Below, in pieces: positions 1 through 11,375 of a stretch of 64,000 nt of DNA. The notes beneath the pieces were generated by a model. That model was not told the DNA's origin and ran no database searches. It saw only the letters and a program-made list of their open reading frames with translations. How positions within the stretch are numbered: the stretch's first letter is position 1; each line of letters begins with the position of its first letter. The position numbers were made by a program, and so were the translations under genes. This DNA comes from Heracleum sosnowskyi (Eukaryota > Streptophyta > Magnoliopsida > Apiales > Apiaceae), in contig CM061245.1 in assembly GCA_030848705.1 (NCBI GenBank), positions 76,867,564 through 76,931,563 of the forward strand, written 5' to 3'.

Positions 1-3000
1 AATCTTTCAGGCATCTTTTGAGAAGCTGCAATGCCCCTTACTTCCACCAGGTTGTCTAAATCAAGATGTAAGCTAGATTCTTCCCTGATGTCAGCAATGT
101 ACATGCAGTCCTCTGGATTTGAAGGGGGCTTCTGAGGTTGTGGCTTTCTCACAAATATTGGCTTTGCCTTGACAACCCTTTTTTTGGTCTTCATTGGCTG
201 ATCCTTTTCAAATAGGAATTTTGGGAAGTTGGCCTCATCAAACTCAATTGGCTCTTCCTTTGGCTCAATTGGTTGATCATGGAAATTTACAGGATGATTG
301 GGATCACAGGCTAACTTTACCTCTGAAACTGGATCAGGATTTGTTGGAGGTGCAATTGGTACAGAAGAGTCTGATGCAGTGTTCTGAAAGTCATCATTCT
401 CAAAGGCTATGTTTCTCCTAGCTCTTGCCTTTGGTTGCCTTGTGCTCTTCTTTGCACTCTTTTCCTCTCTTGCTTTTTCTTCTTGCTGTCTTTCTTCTTC
501 ATCAAGAGACTGAGCAACAGCAAGGGCTTGCATTGCTGCTCTTTCTGACTCTTCAGCTTTAGCTTCAGCAAAGTTTGGGTGACCAACCCAAACACAGATT
601 TGTTGTCCATTCCTGTAGACAATTGCCCTTTGCTTCCTTATCTCATAATCATTGCTTTCCTTGCTTTTTGTGATAAGTAGACCAAGAAGCTTGAGCTCAT
701 CTGGATAAGGTGCAGGATAGAAAGTCCTTTCTTTATTTTTGCCCTTTGGTTTAGCAGGGGACTTGGGAGATAGGCTTCTTTGGAGTGTAGCTTGTTCCAC
801 ATCCCTAATGCATGAAGTTTGTCCTTTTTCCTTCCTTGGACCTTGAGTGACTCCATGTAGAAGGGGCTCTACCTTATAGAAAGAATTGGTTTGTGGCTCC
901 CATTCCGTTGACACTAGAACCATGGCATTCGTTGATGGTTGATCCGTTGATGGATTGGAGTCCTTTGTAGTTCCAGCAATTTTCTTGACCCTTGCTTCTA
1001 TGTTGGACCAATGGTCTTTGATTTGTTCTGCAAGTCTCATCCTCATAGAAGCTTCCTGGATCAGGTCAATGCCATCCTTTTTCTTCTTTCCAAACTCCCC
1101 CATTGGTAATGGCTCTTCTGGCAAGGAGATGGCTGGGACCAAAACCTTTGTAATTTGTATCTCTAGCTCCTTAGTTTTCTCCCCCTTTTTGTTATCATCA
1201 AGTGAGATGATAGGGATTCCTTGGGCTGCCAGAAGCTGGGTGAGTAGGCTAGTTTGCGTCTCCTATTCCTTCTGCATGTGAGAAAGTGTAGCCTCAACTT
1301 TGTCCACTCTAGAGGAGAGAGTTTTCAAAGATGAGGACACTTCAGGTTCCTTGGTGAAAAACCTTGACATCTTGGAGACAGTGTGAAGAGGAAGCTTTGC
1401 ATCTAGCCTCCTGTCAGTAGCATCCCTAAGGTTGCTAATTGAATCCTTAATTTCTGTAGCTTCAATCCTTGTCTGCAACATTTGTAGCCTTTGAATTTCC
1501 AGAGAATCCATTATGGCCTTATAGAATTTCTTGTCCCTTGCAGTTGCTGACTCATGAGCTAGATATGCCTCATTGTATTGCCTTGTAATAGCAGCATCCA
1601 AGTTGGATCTACCATGCATATCTTGAGAAAGCCAGTTTGGTGTATGAGGCACCACAGAAGTCCCAGTCTGTGTAGTAGTGGCCACCTGTAGATTGTCACC
1701 AAAGCTGTCTTCATCATCAGAAAACTCAAATTCTCCACTTGCTGCAGCTCCTGGAGGTAGATTGGTCAATGCATCCTTTGCTCTTTGCATTGATGCAGTA
1801 GTATGAATTAAGTTGAGTGACCTTTCTGCCTCCACATTGCCCTGTTGAGCCATAACTTGATAGGCTGACACAGGATGAGTAAAGGTCTCAGGATCCAGGG
1901 AAATACTATCCAGAGTTTGTTGATAATGCTCTTGGAAGGTAAGTTCCCTTTCTCCCTCACTGACCCCCATTAACTCACTTGCAATGGCTGCTTCCATCCT
2001 TATTGCTCCTGTAGTCCCTTCTCTCTCTCCACTCTTTTCTTGCATCATGGGCTCCCCATGGCTCACACCTCTCACACCCTCACCTTCACCTACTAAGGTG
2101 GTACTCTCAATCTCTCCTTTTGCCTGGCTGGAAGAAATAGCCAGCCTCTCACTCTCAGACTCTCCTTTTGCCTGGCTGCAAGCCAGCCTATCAGTTTCAC
2201 TCCCTTTCAAACCTAAAAGTGTCTCAACTACCACCAGGTCATCTACACTAGTTGTGGAAACAACTGGATTTTCAATAAGGGGTGTAGATTGACCTATCAA
2301 CGGAATGGTAGATTGAACTGTCAACGGTATGGATACCGTTGATGGAGAAACACTTGTCAACGAAAGAAGCTGTTTCGTTGATGAAGTCAATAAAGCACTT
2401 TGAGAAAGTGAAATTACAGTAGAATCTGTGGTGATTGATTTTAGAGATTGGTCCACAGATCCTCTTGCAACTTCAGAAAAAATTGGTTGATGGCCCAACA
2501 AATCACTTAACAAGTGATGGCCACCAGCTTCAGAGTGGGGCTTCTCCAAGATTAGAGTTGGAGAATCAGGAATAGATGTATGGATCATGTCCACATCTAG
2601 AGATAAAGTTGGTGAATTTGATGGAGATTGTTCAAGGTTGATGTTTAGAGAATGGGACTGTAACCCCAGAGTAATGATAGGGGTTACATCAAACTGAATT
2701 TGTGAAACTGGAAGTGTAGCTTCCAGAGTGTGTGCACCCTGTGTACCCTTGGACTTTTGCTTCACTCTCCTTTGGTATTGGGAAAATGTAGACTGTGGGC
2801 TTGAAGTGTCCCTTACCCTTTTGGACTGTGCTCTAGGTTGAGAGCTTGTTTCAATAATCACATCCTTTTGGGAGGATGCAATTAGACTTGTGTTTAAATC
2901 CATTTTACTCATTGTGCCTTGTTGGGAAGACACAACGGGGCTTGGCTGGATTTCACTCACCTGTCCTTCCTTATCCTTAGGGTTTCTTTTATGTTCACCT

Positions 3001-4007
3001 CTTCCCTCACCTCTCACAGCACCTACAACACTCCCCTTAGGTTGTGTAGTGGATTTTACAACAGGTGCCTTTTGGGAAGCACCTGAGGTTGGCTTGGAGG
3101 ATTTCTTTGATTTTGGTCTTTTTGCTGGGGCAGGAGCCTGTTGGGTCACAACTACAGACTCCACAGCAACAGTACTGGGTGATACAGTTGAAGTAACAAT
3201 TATACTAGAAGGGATAGCAGTAGTTACCTCAATTACTGGCAGATACACCACTGGAACCTCACCATTGTGGTTCAGCCTCAGTATGTCTGTCAGTACTCTC
3301 TTTTCTTGCACAAAACACTCAAACTTGGAGACAGGGTTAGAAATAACTAATGGTGTTGGACTAACATGATTAGCCAACATCATCAGAAACCTAGCATAAT
3401 AGATATTCTTTTTCCTATTAGCCTTATCACCCAACTTAGCACCAATTTCATACATAAGTTGGGTGCTAAAGTTGTAATATCTATCAGTTAGGAGCATGGT
3501 AAAAAGAATCAACATGGAATTAGTTAATGCATCAAAATTACTAATCTTACCAGAAAAGACCTTGATAAATGCATCAGCTAAATAACTATATTCCCTAACC
3601 AAACCTCTCCTAATTATTTTACCCAGATTATCAGTAGGCAAAGAGTAGTTTATGGAATTTAGCAAGTTAACCATTTCAGTGATTGTAGGCAAAGCATCAC
3701 ATTTATTTTCAGGAATATGTAAACATGCTTGCAATACATCAGAATTAACTATGTACTCTTTACCTTGTATGGTGAATTGCAGTGTGCAGTTTGTTCCACT
3801 ATACTCACACGAGGTCCAAATCTCCTTGATTATCTCATTATCGAGAGGATTTGAGTGAAACATTGCATAGCTCAATTTGCAGTTCTTCATGAAGTCCATC
3901 ATCTTGAAAAAGATACTGTTTGGACCCTCCTTGACAACAAATGGGATTGAGTTGTTCTTTTCGTAAATGAACCCTCCAGCAGACATAAGCTTGACTATGG
4001 GTGCCAT
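1..4007 (-). pseudogene. Post-pol 'env-like' frame of element 1, one in-frame stop, runs off the window
   Basis: The frame opens at an ATG at 4007 and stays open for 914 codons to a TAG at 1263-1265. The same frame then continues without another stop to base 1, giving more than 1330 codons in total. The first 240 or so residues look globular and helical, ending in a YYARFLMMLANHV-type motif that has a clear counterpart in element 2. After that come a Ser/Thr/Pro/Gln-rich, probably disordered stretch, an acidic patch (FSDDEDSFGD), and a C-terminal part rich in charged residues with a likely coiled coil. I see no signal peptide and no convincing membrane-spanning segment, so 'env-like' describes its position only. 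The TAG lies where CAG (Gln) would fit, consistent with C-to-T decay at a CHG site. Function unknown. Confidence 0.7.
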
Positions 4008-4546
4008 TGTTGTGTGAAGAAAAGCTTCGAGCTAAATTGCTTGTTAGAGAGAAGAAGAGAGAAAAGCCTTTGGAATTTTTGAGAACAGGTAAAAAGAAAA
4101 TAAAGAAAATAGAATTTCTTAAATACTCCCCCAAAAATTCTCAGAAAAAGAGTCCAATAATAAATGTAAATTACTGGATTGGCTTAAAAATATAACCGTT
4201 GCTTTTAAAGAATTACCATGATTTATACTTACAGGGGTGTATACACAGATCGTGGTAACGGACGTGTCAAATATCAACGGTTCAGATTAAAAGCGCTAAA
4301 TCAACGAATCAGGATTGGGCAGTTAAAGTCTCGTCTTATTTCGTTGATAAAGCTGTGTTTCGTTGATATAAAAGAGCTATCAACGAAACACCCAGAAAAA
4401 TGCTAAGACTGTCAACGAAATGATTCGTTTCGTTGACATAGTAATTTTGACTTAGACAAAATTTCACTTTTTCCTGAGAAAATTAATTCACAGAAAAACA
4501 TAGCAAGTTTCTGGCTGCATTTTAACTTGCAAAAATCTCAAAATAA
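4008..4546 (-). other. Spacer between pol and env-like frame of element 1, with CGTTGA motifs
   Basis: No long frame is present. The 540-bp spacer is AT-rich but carries at least seven copies of the [T/C]CGTTGA[T/C] motif or its complement, mostly between about 4275 and 4440, in both orientations. This matches motif clusters in the LTR and in the coding parts of the same element. The pol stop codon lies just to the right and the env-like ATG just to the left, so the spacer could hold a promoter or a splice acceptor for the downstream frame. No specific site was identified. Confidence 0.6.
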
Positions 4547-7500
4547 TTAAGAGAAATTTAGCATACCTAGCTCACTTACTAATCTTGAGAATGTGGATTC
4601 ATCAAGTGGCTTGGTAAAGATGTCTGCAAGTTGTTGTTCACTTGGAACAAAATGTAACTCCACAGTACCATTCATAACATGTTCTCTAATGAAATGGTAC
4701 TTGATGTCAATGTGCTTGGTCCTTGAATGCTGCACTGGATTCTCAGTAATGGCAATGGCACTAGTGTTGTCACAGAAAATAGGAATTTTCTCAACTCTCA
4801 ATCCATAATCAAGTAGTTGATTTTTCATCCATAAGATCTGTGCACAACAACTTCCAGCTGCAATATACTCAGCCTCAGCTGTGGAGGTAGAAACTGAGTT
4901 TTGTTTCTTGCTGAACCATGAGACAAGCTTGTTTCCTAAGAATTGACACGTGCCTGTTGTGCTTTTCCTGTCAATTTTACATCCTGCAAAATCTGCATCT
5001 GAATAACCAATTAGTTCAAAGCCAGATTCTCTAGGATACCAAATGCCAAGGTTTGGTGTTCCCTTGAGATATCTGAAAATTCTTTTAATAGCAACTAAAT
5101 GGGATTCCCTAGGATCAGCCTGAAATCTAGCACATAGACATGTAGCAAACATAATATCAGGTCTACTAGCTGTTAAATATAAAATTGAGCCTACCATGCC
5201 TCTGTAACCTGAAATGTCCACAGATTTTTCCTTAGTATTCAATTCAAGTTTGGTGGCAGTAGGCATGGGAGTTTTGGCAGGAGAGCATTCCATTAAATTA
5301 AACTTCTTTAATAAATCATGAATATATTTTGTTTGACTAATGAAAATGCCTTCATTAACTTGCTTCACTTGAAGCCCAAGAAGGTAAGTTAATTCTCCCA
5401 TCATGCTCATTTCATATTTACTTTGCATAAGCTTGGCAAACTTTTGACAAAGTTTCACATCTGTAGACCCAAAGATTATGTCATCTACATAAATTTGAAC
5501 AAGTATAGTAGAGCCATTCACAACCCTGTGAAAAAGAGTTTTATCTACAGTACCTCTAGTGAAGTGATTCTCAAGGAGGAACTGTGAAAGTGTGTCATAC
5601 CAGGCTCTAGGTGCTTGTTTCAAACCATAGAGTGCCTTGAGGAGGAAGTATACATATTCTGGAAAATCATCATCTTCAAAACCAGGAGGTTGACTTACAT
5701 ACACCTCCTCTTCCAATTCCCCATTCAGAAAAGCACTCTTCACATCCATTTGATAGACTTTGAAATTGGCATGGGTTGCATAGGCTAGGAAAATCCTTAT
5801 TGCTTCTAGTCTTGCAACAGGAGCAAATGTTTCATCAAAATCAATTCCTTCTTCCTGTGAATAGCCTTTTGCAACCAGTCTTGCTTTGTTCCTTGTGACT
5901 ATGCCATTTTCATCCATCTTGTTTCTGAACACCCATTTTGTGCCTATGACACTCCTGTCCTTAGGCTTGGGCACCAGCTTCCAAACATTGTTCCTTTCAA
6001 ATTGGTTTAGCTCTTCTTGCATAGCCAAAACCCAATCTGGATCTAGAAGTGCATCCTCAACTTTCTTTGGCTCATCTTGAGACAGAAAGCTGCTATATAG
6101 ACATTCTTCTTGAGTTGCTCTTCTAGTTTGGACTTTTGAAGAAACATCACCTATAATAAGTTCAAAGGGATGATCTTTAGTCCATTTCCTTGAGGGAGGT
6201 AGATTTGCTCTTGAAGAGGTAGCTTCATGATCATGATTGCCTTGATTGGATATTTGTCCTTGAGAAACTCCCCCTGAGTTTGTTGTCCCTAAATGATCAC
6301 TTCTAGAAGCATTTCTATGACTGTCAACGGTATTACCATTTTGACTGTCAACGAAACGCTCATTTTGACTGTCAACGAATCCACCATCATGACTGTCAAC
6401 GAAATGACCATTTGGTCTGCTAGCAACTATTCTTTTCAATCTTAATGCAGCAATTTCATCTTCACTGCTGCTTTCATCTGTGCTAGATACAACAACTTTA
6501 GGCTGTTTCTCAGTAGCCTTAACATGATTCACTTGATCTCCTTCCTCATTTTCAAAAGAAAGACTTTCATGGAAACCTTCATCACAGAGACCTTGAATTT
6601 TGAGATCATAAAAAACAACATGTACAGATTCCATAACAATGTTGGTTCTGAGATTATAGACTCTGTAGGCTTTCCCTGCTGCATATCCCACAAATATTGC
6701 TTCATCTGCCTTTGCTTCAAATTTCCCCAAATGCTCAGCTTGATTTCTCAGAACAAAGCACTTGCATCCAAAGACATGAAGAAAATCCAATAGTGGCTTC
6801 TTTCTTTTGAGTAGCTGATAAGGGGTCATTCCTTTGGCCTGATTAATCAAAGAAATATTCTGAGTGAAGCAAGCTGTATTAACTGCCTCAGCCCAAAAAT
6901 AAGTTGGTAACTTTGATTCATCTAGCATTGTCCTTGCAGCTTCAATAAGTGTTCTGTTTTTCCTTTCAACTACACCATTTTGCTGTGGTGTCCTTGCTGC
7001 TGAAAACTCATGCAAAATACCATTTTCTTCACAGAACATCTTCATGCTTAAATTCTTGAATTTTGTCCCATTGTCACTCCTAATCCTTCTTACTTTCAAG
7101 TCAGGATGATTGTTTACCATCTTGATGTGATTGATAATGATTTCACTTGCCTCATCTTTGGAGAGCAAAAAGAAAGTCCATGTAAATCTAGAAAAATCAT
7201 CAACAATCACAAGACAATATTTCTTCCTTGAAATAGACATGACATTTACAGGGCCAAACAAATCCATATGAAGAAACTCAAGCTGATGGACAATTGATGA
7301 CTCTGTCTTGCTTTTGAATGATGCCTTCATTTGTTTCCCTTTTTGACAGGCATCACACAAACCATCCTTGGAAAACTCCACCTGTGGAATTCCTCTAGCA
7401 AGATCTTTCCTCACCAAGTCATTCATAACTTTAAAATTCAGATGAGATAATTTCTTGTGCCATAGCCAACTTTCATCCTTGCTTACCTTGCTGAAAAGAC

Positions 7501-7882
7501 AAGTGATGGTTTCTGGACTTGTGCTACTAAAGTCAGCAATGTACACATTCCCTCTTCTGAATCCAGTCATTACCACATTGTTGTTTCCTCCTTTAGAAAC
7601 AACACAGGCTTCTCTAGAAAAAGTAACTAAAAATCCTTTGTCACAAAGTTGACTGATGCTAAACAAATTGTGTTTAAGACCATCCACCAATGCAACCTCA
7701 TCTATGATGACATTCTCTTTTGAAATCAAGCCATATCCCTTTGTGTAGCCTTTGCTGTCATCTCCAAAAGCAATACAAGGGCCAGCTTTTTCCTGAAACT
7801 CTGTGAGCAGGGTAGAATCACCAGTCATGTGTCTTGAACAACCACTATCCAAGTACCAAAGATTCCTTTTGTCTCCCTGCAC
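4547..7882 (-). CDS. pol: Copia pol polyprotein of element 1 (protease, integrase, RT, RNase H), intact
   Basis: The frame is open for 1111 codons and holds every catalytic module of a Ty1/copia polyprotein in order. The aspartic protease has LDSGCSRHMTG (catalytic Asp12). The integrase zinc site is H142/H147 with C176/C179, and its catalytic triad is Asp207, Asp270 and Glu306, a DD35E spacing. After a linker (about 400-580) the RT has QMDVKSAFLNGEL at about 711 and YVDD at 798-801. RNase H has SDADFAG at 961, TAEAEYIAAG at 1001 and KHIDIKYHFIRE near 1056. The first listed codon is GTG, not ATG. In this frame a TGA lies a few codons upstream, so pol probably needs splicing or another bypass after gag. 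The linker contains four FVDS-type repeats encoded by the CGTTGA motif. It looks potentially functional. Confidence 0.93.
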   Translation of the reverse strand: MQGDKRNLWYLDSGCSRHMTGDSTLLTEFQEKAGPCIAFGDDSKGYTKGYGLISKENVIIDEVALVDGLKHNLFSISQLCDKGFLVTFSREACVVSKGGNNNVVMTGFRRGNVYIADFSSTSPETITCLFSKVSKDESWLWHKKLSHLNFKVMNDLVRKDLARGIPQVEFSKDGLCDACQKGKQMKASFKSKTESSIVHQLEFLHMDLFGPVNVMSISRKKYCLVIVDDFSRFTWTFFLLSKDEASEIIINHIKMVNNHPDLKVRRIRSDNGTKFKNLSMKMFCEENGILHEFSAARTPQQNGVVERKNRTLIEAARTMLDESKLPTYFWAEAVNTACFTQNISLINQAKGMTPYQLLKRKKPLLDFLHVFGCKCFVLRNQAEHLGKFEAKADEAIFVGYAAGKAYRVYNLRTNIVMESVHVVFYDLKIQGLCDEGFHESLSFENEEGDQVNHVKATEKQPKVVVSSTDESSSEDEIAALRLKRIVASRPNGHFVDSHDGGFVDSQNERFVDSQNGNTVDSHRNASRSDHLGTTNSGGVSQGQISNQGNHDHEATSSRANLPPSRKWTKDHPFELIIGDVSSKVQTRRATQEECLYSSFLSQDEPKKVEDALLDPDWVLAMQEELNQFERNNVWKLVPKPKDRSVIGTKWVFRNKMDENGIVTRNKARLVAKGYSQEEGIDFDETFAPVARLEAIRIFLAYATHANFKVYQMDVKSAFLNGELEEEVYVSQPPGFEDDDFPEYVYFLLKALYGLKQAPRAWYDTLSQFLLENHFTRGTVDKTLFHRVVNGSTILVQIYVDDIIFGSTDVKLCQKFAKLMQSKYEMSMMGELTYLLGLQVKQVNEGIFISQTKYIHDLLKKFNLMECSPAKTPMPTATKLELNTKEKSVDISGYRGMVGSILYLTASRPDIMFATCLCARFQADPRESHLVAIKRIFRYLKGTPNLGIWYPRESGFELIGYSDADFAGCKIDRKSTTGTCQFLGNKLVSWFSKKQNSVSTSTAEAEYIAAGSCCAQILWMKNQLLDYGLRVEKIPIFCDNTSAIAITENPVQHSRTKHIDIKYHFIREHVMNGTVELHFVPSEQQLADIFTKPLDESTFSRLVSELGMLNFS
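6318..6400 (-). repeat. About 27-bp tandem repeat in pol linker encoding VDS repeats
   Basis: Four near-copies of a unit centred on GACTGTCAACGAA (+ strand) follow each other between the integrase and RT domains. In frame they encode FVDSHDG, FVDSQNE, FVDSQNG and TVDSH, at about residues 494-522. The core is the same CGTTGA motif found in the LTR, gag, spacer and env-like frame. The frame is kept, so the repeats are tolerated in a flexible linker. Confidence 0.8.
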
Positions 7883-7896
7883 ACAATAAAATCAAA

Positions 7897-10368
7897 TCAA
7901 GTTGATTTTGGTACCCAAGTTTCCTTGGGTCCTGTTTTGTTAGCCTTTGCTTTCCCTTTTACATTATTTTTCGCCTTGGGCTCAGATTGATTTAAATCAA
8001 TCTTTACCCTTGGTGTTGATTTCTGAGGGTTGCTCACATTTTCATTCACAGCATGCATAGTTGGAGGAATAAACATGTTATTCATATTCCATGGCATTTG
8101 TGGCACATTAAACATATTCATGTATGGATTAGACACAAATGGCATGCTGGCATATGGATTTTGAAATTGTGCATATGGAGCAAACATGTTAGGCATAACA
8201 GGCATTGTAGGCATAGAACTATTCATTGCAGGCTTGGGAATTTTCACTTTAACAGTCTTCTTAACAGATTTGCAGTTAGTAGATAAATGACTAACACTTC
8301 CACAATTAACACATGTCTTTCTAGGAGCATATTTATCAGGTGTGTAATTGTTGTGTTTGTTAATTCCTACTTTGCCATTCCTGTTATTCTTTTTATTTCC
8401 CTTAGCCTCAACTTGAACATTCTCTAACTTATCTTTCAATTGCTTGTTGGACAAGTGACCTACATTAGCTCTCTCAACAGGCTTCTCAACTTTCTTTGAT
8501 TTACTAGACTCACCTTGAACAAAGTTCTTGGTGACAGGACCATACTTATTATTAAGTCTAGTGAGTTCATCTTTTCTTTTCTCTGTCAACGAAACACCTT
8601 GATCGGTTGATGGTTCATCTGTCAACGAAACATTGCATTCCGTTGACATATCAACCTTCAACAAATGATCATTGTTGTTTGTTGACTCTGTTTCTGATTC
8701 TAAGGTTTCACAAACATACCCTAGTTTCTCTTTGTTCTTTTTCCATGATTGTTCACAGAAAGATTCCATACCTTGAACATTAATGATGTTGGTAGCAACA
8801 TTCCTGGCATCTTTCCATTTAGCAATCACACTTTGTTCTATTTCAAGTTGTGTCTTAAGAATTTCTTCCCTTTGTAACACGTTCTCAAGTTCCTTCTTAG
8901 CATCCCTACTAACACATCTCATTTTCTCAAATTCAATGAGTTGTGCTTCTAACATTGCATTCCTATCACTTAAGAGCAAATTAGTCTCTTTTATTCTTGA
9001 ATTCTCTTTGGTAAGTGATTTAAGAGTAACACGTAAATTATATAATACAGTAGACATTTCATTTACTGCACTATCGCATTCCTCTTTAGAAAGCTCAGAA
9101 AGATTAGTAATTGTTACCTGGTTGCTTGAGGAGCTTGCTTCCTGCTCATGATTGTTAGCCATAAGAGCCAAGTTGACATATTCAACATCATCATCAGAAT
9201 CTTAACCATTACCAGCCCAATCATACTCCTGAGACATGAAAGCCTTTTCTTTTTGCTTGAGAAGTTCAAAGTATTTCTTTTTATAATCAACAGGTTCAAA
9301 TTTCCTGTTGCCCTTCTCAATCTTGGGCTTTCTGCAGTCTCCAGCAAAGTGACCAAGCATTCCACAATTGAAACATTTAGATTTAGACTTTTCAATCCAG
9401 TTACTTTTGTTAGGTTGAAAGTCTCTCCTTGGTGGCCTTGCTTCTGAGTTTCTCTTGAACTTGAACTTAGAGAATTTTCTTGACAGAAAAGCAATGTGTT
9501 CATCAATCTCATCTAAGTCATCCAAGTTGGCTGGTTCTGGTTCTTCTTCTTCTGTCATCTTGCCTTTACCCTTGCTAACATCACTTCTACAACTAGCTCG
9601 ACTAGTTGTGGCCTTTGCAGCTTCTTCAGTGTCATCTTCCAGTTGGTTCACAGATGCAATCAATGCAATAGATCCACCCTTCTTCTTTACCTTTTCAATT
9701 TCTTCATCTTGCTCCATTTCCAACTCATATGTCTTCAAGGTTCCATAAAGCCTTTCAAGAGTGTAGTCTTTGTACTCTTGAGTGTTTCTGAGAGAAACAG
9801 TCATAGGCTTCCATTCTTTTGGAAGAGCTCTAAGAAATTTAAGGTTTGAATCCTTGGTTTGATAGATCCTCCCATACAGCTTTAATCCATTCAAAAGCTT
9901 CTGAAACCTACTAAACGTGTCATTTAGGGTTTCACCAGCTTTAAAATGAAAATGCTCATATTGTTGTATAAGGAGTTGCATTTTATTTTCCCTGACTTGC
10001 TCAGTTCCTTCACAGAGAGTTCTTACAGTGTCCCATACTTCTTTGGAGGTTGTACAGTTTATGACATTGTCAAACATCTCTTGCTCCAAACCATTAAACA
10101 GAATGTTCATGGTTCTTTTGTCTTTATGGACTTCTGCAACATCTTCAACAGTCCATTCTGAGACAGGTTTTGGAATCTCTACATCAGGAGCATCATCTGG
10201 CAGTCCAACTCTAGAATCAAGCTTTATGGGAACGTGTGGACCTTTCTCAATGCAGTCTACATACCTCTCATCCATAGACATGAGATGTAAATGCATCTTT
10301 ACTTTCCAGTGAAAGTAATTGTCTTTATCAAGAACTGGTATCTTCACACCTGCATCCTTCTTTACCAT
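7897..10368 (-). pseudogene. gag: Gag of element 1, split by one nonsense codon (TAA at 9202-9204)
   Basis: One frame runs from the ATG at 10368 to the stop at 7897, about 823 codons, interrupted only by TAA at 9202-9204. The N-terminal part (388 codons) is the copia gag fold (UBN2/retrotran_gag type) with a CCHC zinc knuckle, CFNCGMLGHFAGDC, at about residue 332. The second part (from the Met at 9171) has a heptad-rich coiled coil over about 90 residues. It also has a second CCHC knuckle, CVNCGSVSHLSTNC, and a methionine/proline/asparagine-rich tail. Long gags with extra knuckles fit the Sirevirus lineage. It ends in the conserved WVPK motif next to pol. The pol frame is offset by -1. A stop inside gag would abolish most capsid production unless bypassed. 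Confidence 0.85.
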
Positions 10369-10432
10369 GATTTCTGTTTTTGGTCTTGATCTTTAAACTT
10401 CTTGTATGTTAGAAGCTTGCTCTGATACCAAT
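10369..10432 (-). promoter_or_regulatory. Primer binding site and short leader of element 1
   Basis: On the minus strand TGGTATCAGAGC (complement of 10419-10430) lies two bases after the LTR end. It matches the primer site complementary to plant initiator methionine tRNA, used by nearly all Ty1/copia elements. The leader before the gag ATG is only about 50 bases. Confidence 0.93.
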
Positions 10433-10736
10433 TGTTAATCCCAAATGACCTAACAGAATTGTAGAAGGGGGGGGTTGAATACAATTCTTGATATTTCTTT
10501 AAACTTAAAACAACTTACAAATAAAAACTGAACTTAAAGTAAAAATCACAAGCACATAAATAATTTCAGTTGGATTGTTTGATGATCCAACTGAAGTGAT
10601 TTTTATTGCGGAAATAATCTGTGATACAAAAGTACACAGCTGCTCAGTTACAAGGTTGTAGAGAATAATGCTCTCAAGGATAGCTAATACAAACTATTTG
10701 TTTTTCTTCTCTATAATTAAAGTAACTGCTACACTT

Positions 10737-10747
10737 GGTTATATATC
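10737..10747 (-). promoter_or_regulatory. TATA box in LTR of element 1
   Basis: The minus strand reads GATATATAACC about 700 bp into the LTR, downstream of the CGTTGA cluster. This is the expected place for the retrotransposon core promoter, so transcription would start about 30 bases further on, near 10710. No other TATA-like site in the LTR is as good. Confidence 0.55.
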
Positions 10748-11024
10748 CCCAAGTTTACAACCCTATTTTTGGCTACACTAAAAGTACAATGAGTAACCGC
10801 CAATAGTTTGCTTTTCATCCCTTTGTCCAGTGGTCCTTGGAGATCCTTGCTTTTGTCTTCATGCTTATTATGATCACTCCCAAGACCCAATTGAAAACTG
10901 GGATGTTTCCTTATTCCCCATGTCCATTTTAATGGTTTCCAATGCAAAGTACACTTCCACATCACCTTTAGATCTGTTCAGTAAACTGTCACTATCACTT
11001 TGTCAACTATTCAGAAAAGCAATA

Positions 11025-11375
11025 ATGATTCGTTGATAGCAGGGAGATGTGTTTCGTTGATAGCTTTATTCTTCATTCCGTTGATGGTGTTTCCCTCGTT
11101 TCGTTGATGAGTAAACTCCATACCGTTAACAGAGTAATCTTCATACCGTTGACATGTCTTCACTTAGGCAAAATTACAAGGCCTAATATATTTACAATTA
11201 ACCAACCTATTTTGCCTATCTAGTACTTAGTCAACATGACTTAGAAAACCTATCTTATAACAGAATGCCTATCATTTGAGAAGTATTGTACAATGCAATT
11301 GCTACAACACTCATTTCGTTGATGAGCTTCCTGTCAACGGAATGTTGCAAAGCATGCCATTTCGTTGACAGCTAC
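11025..11375 (-). repeat. CGTTGA motif array in U3 of element 1
   Basis: At least eight copies of TTCGTTGA[T/C] or CCGTTGA[T/C] occur in this 350-bp stretch, in both orientations, for example near 11030, 11055, 11078, 11100, 11147, 11315, 11335 and 11361. Spacing is irregular. The array lies upstream of the TATA box in element orientation, a position expected of transcription-factor sites. The same motif recurs in every internal part of the element. Confidence 0.75.

Noticed and set aside
1263..1265. Programmed stop-codon readthrough in the env-like frame
   Set aside because: The bases after TAG do not match the known leaky plant-virus context, and deamination of CAG explains the stop more simply.
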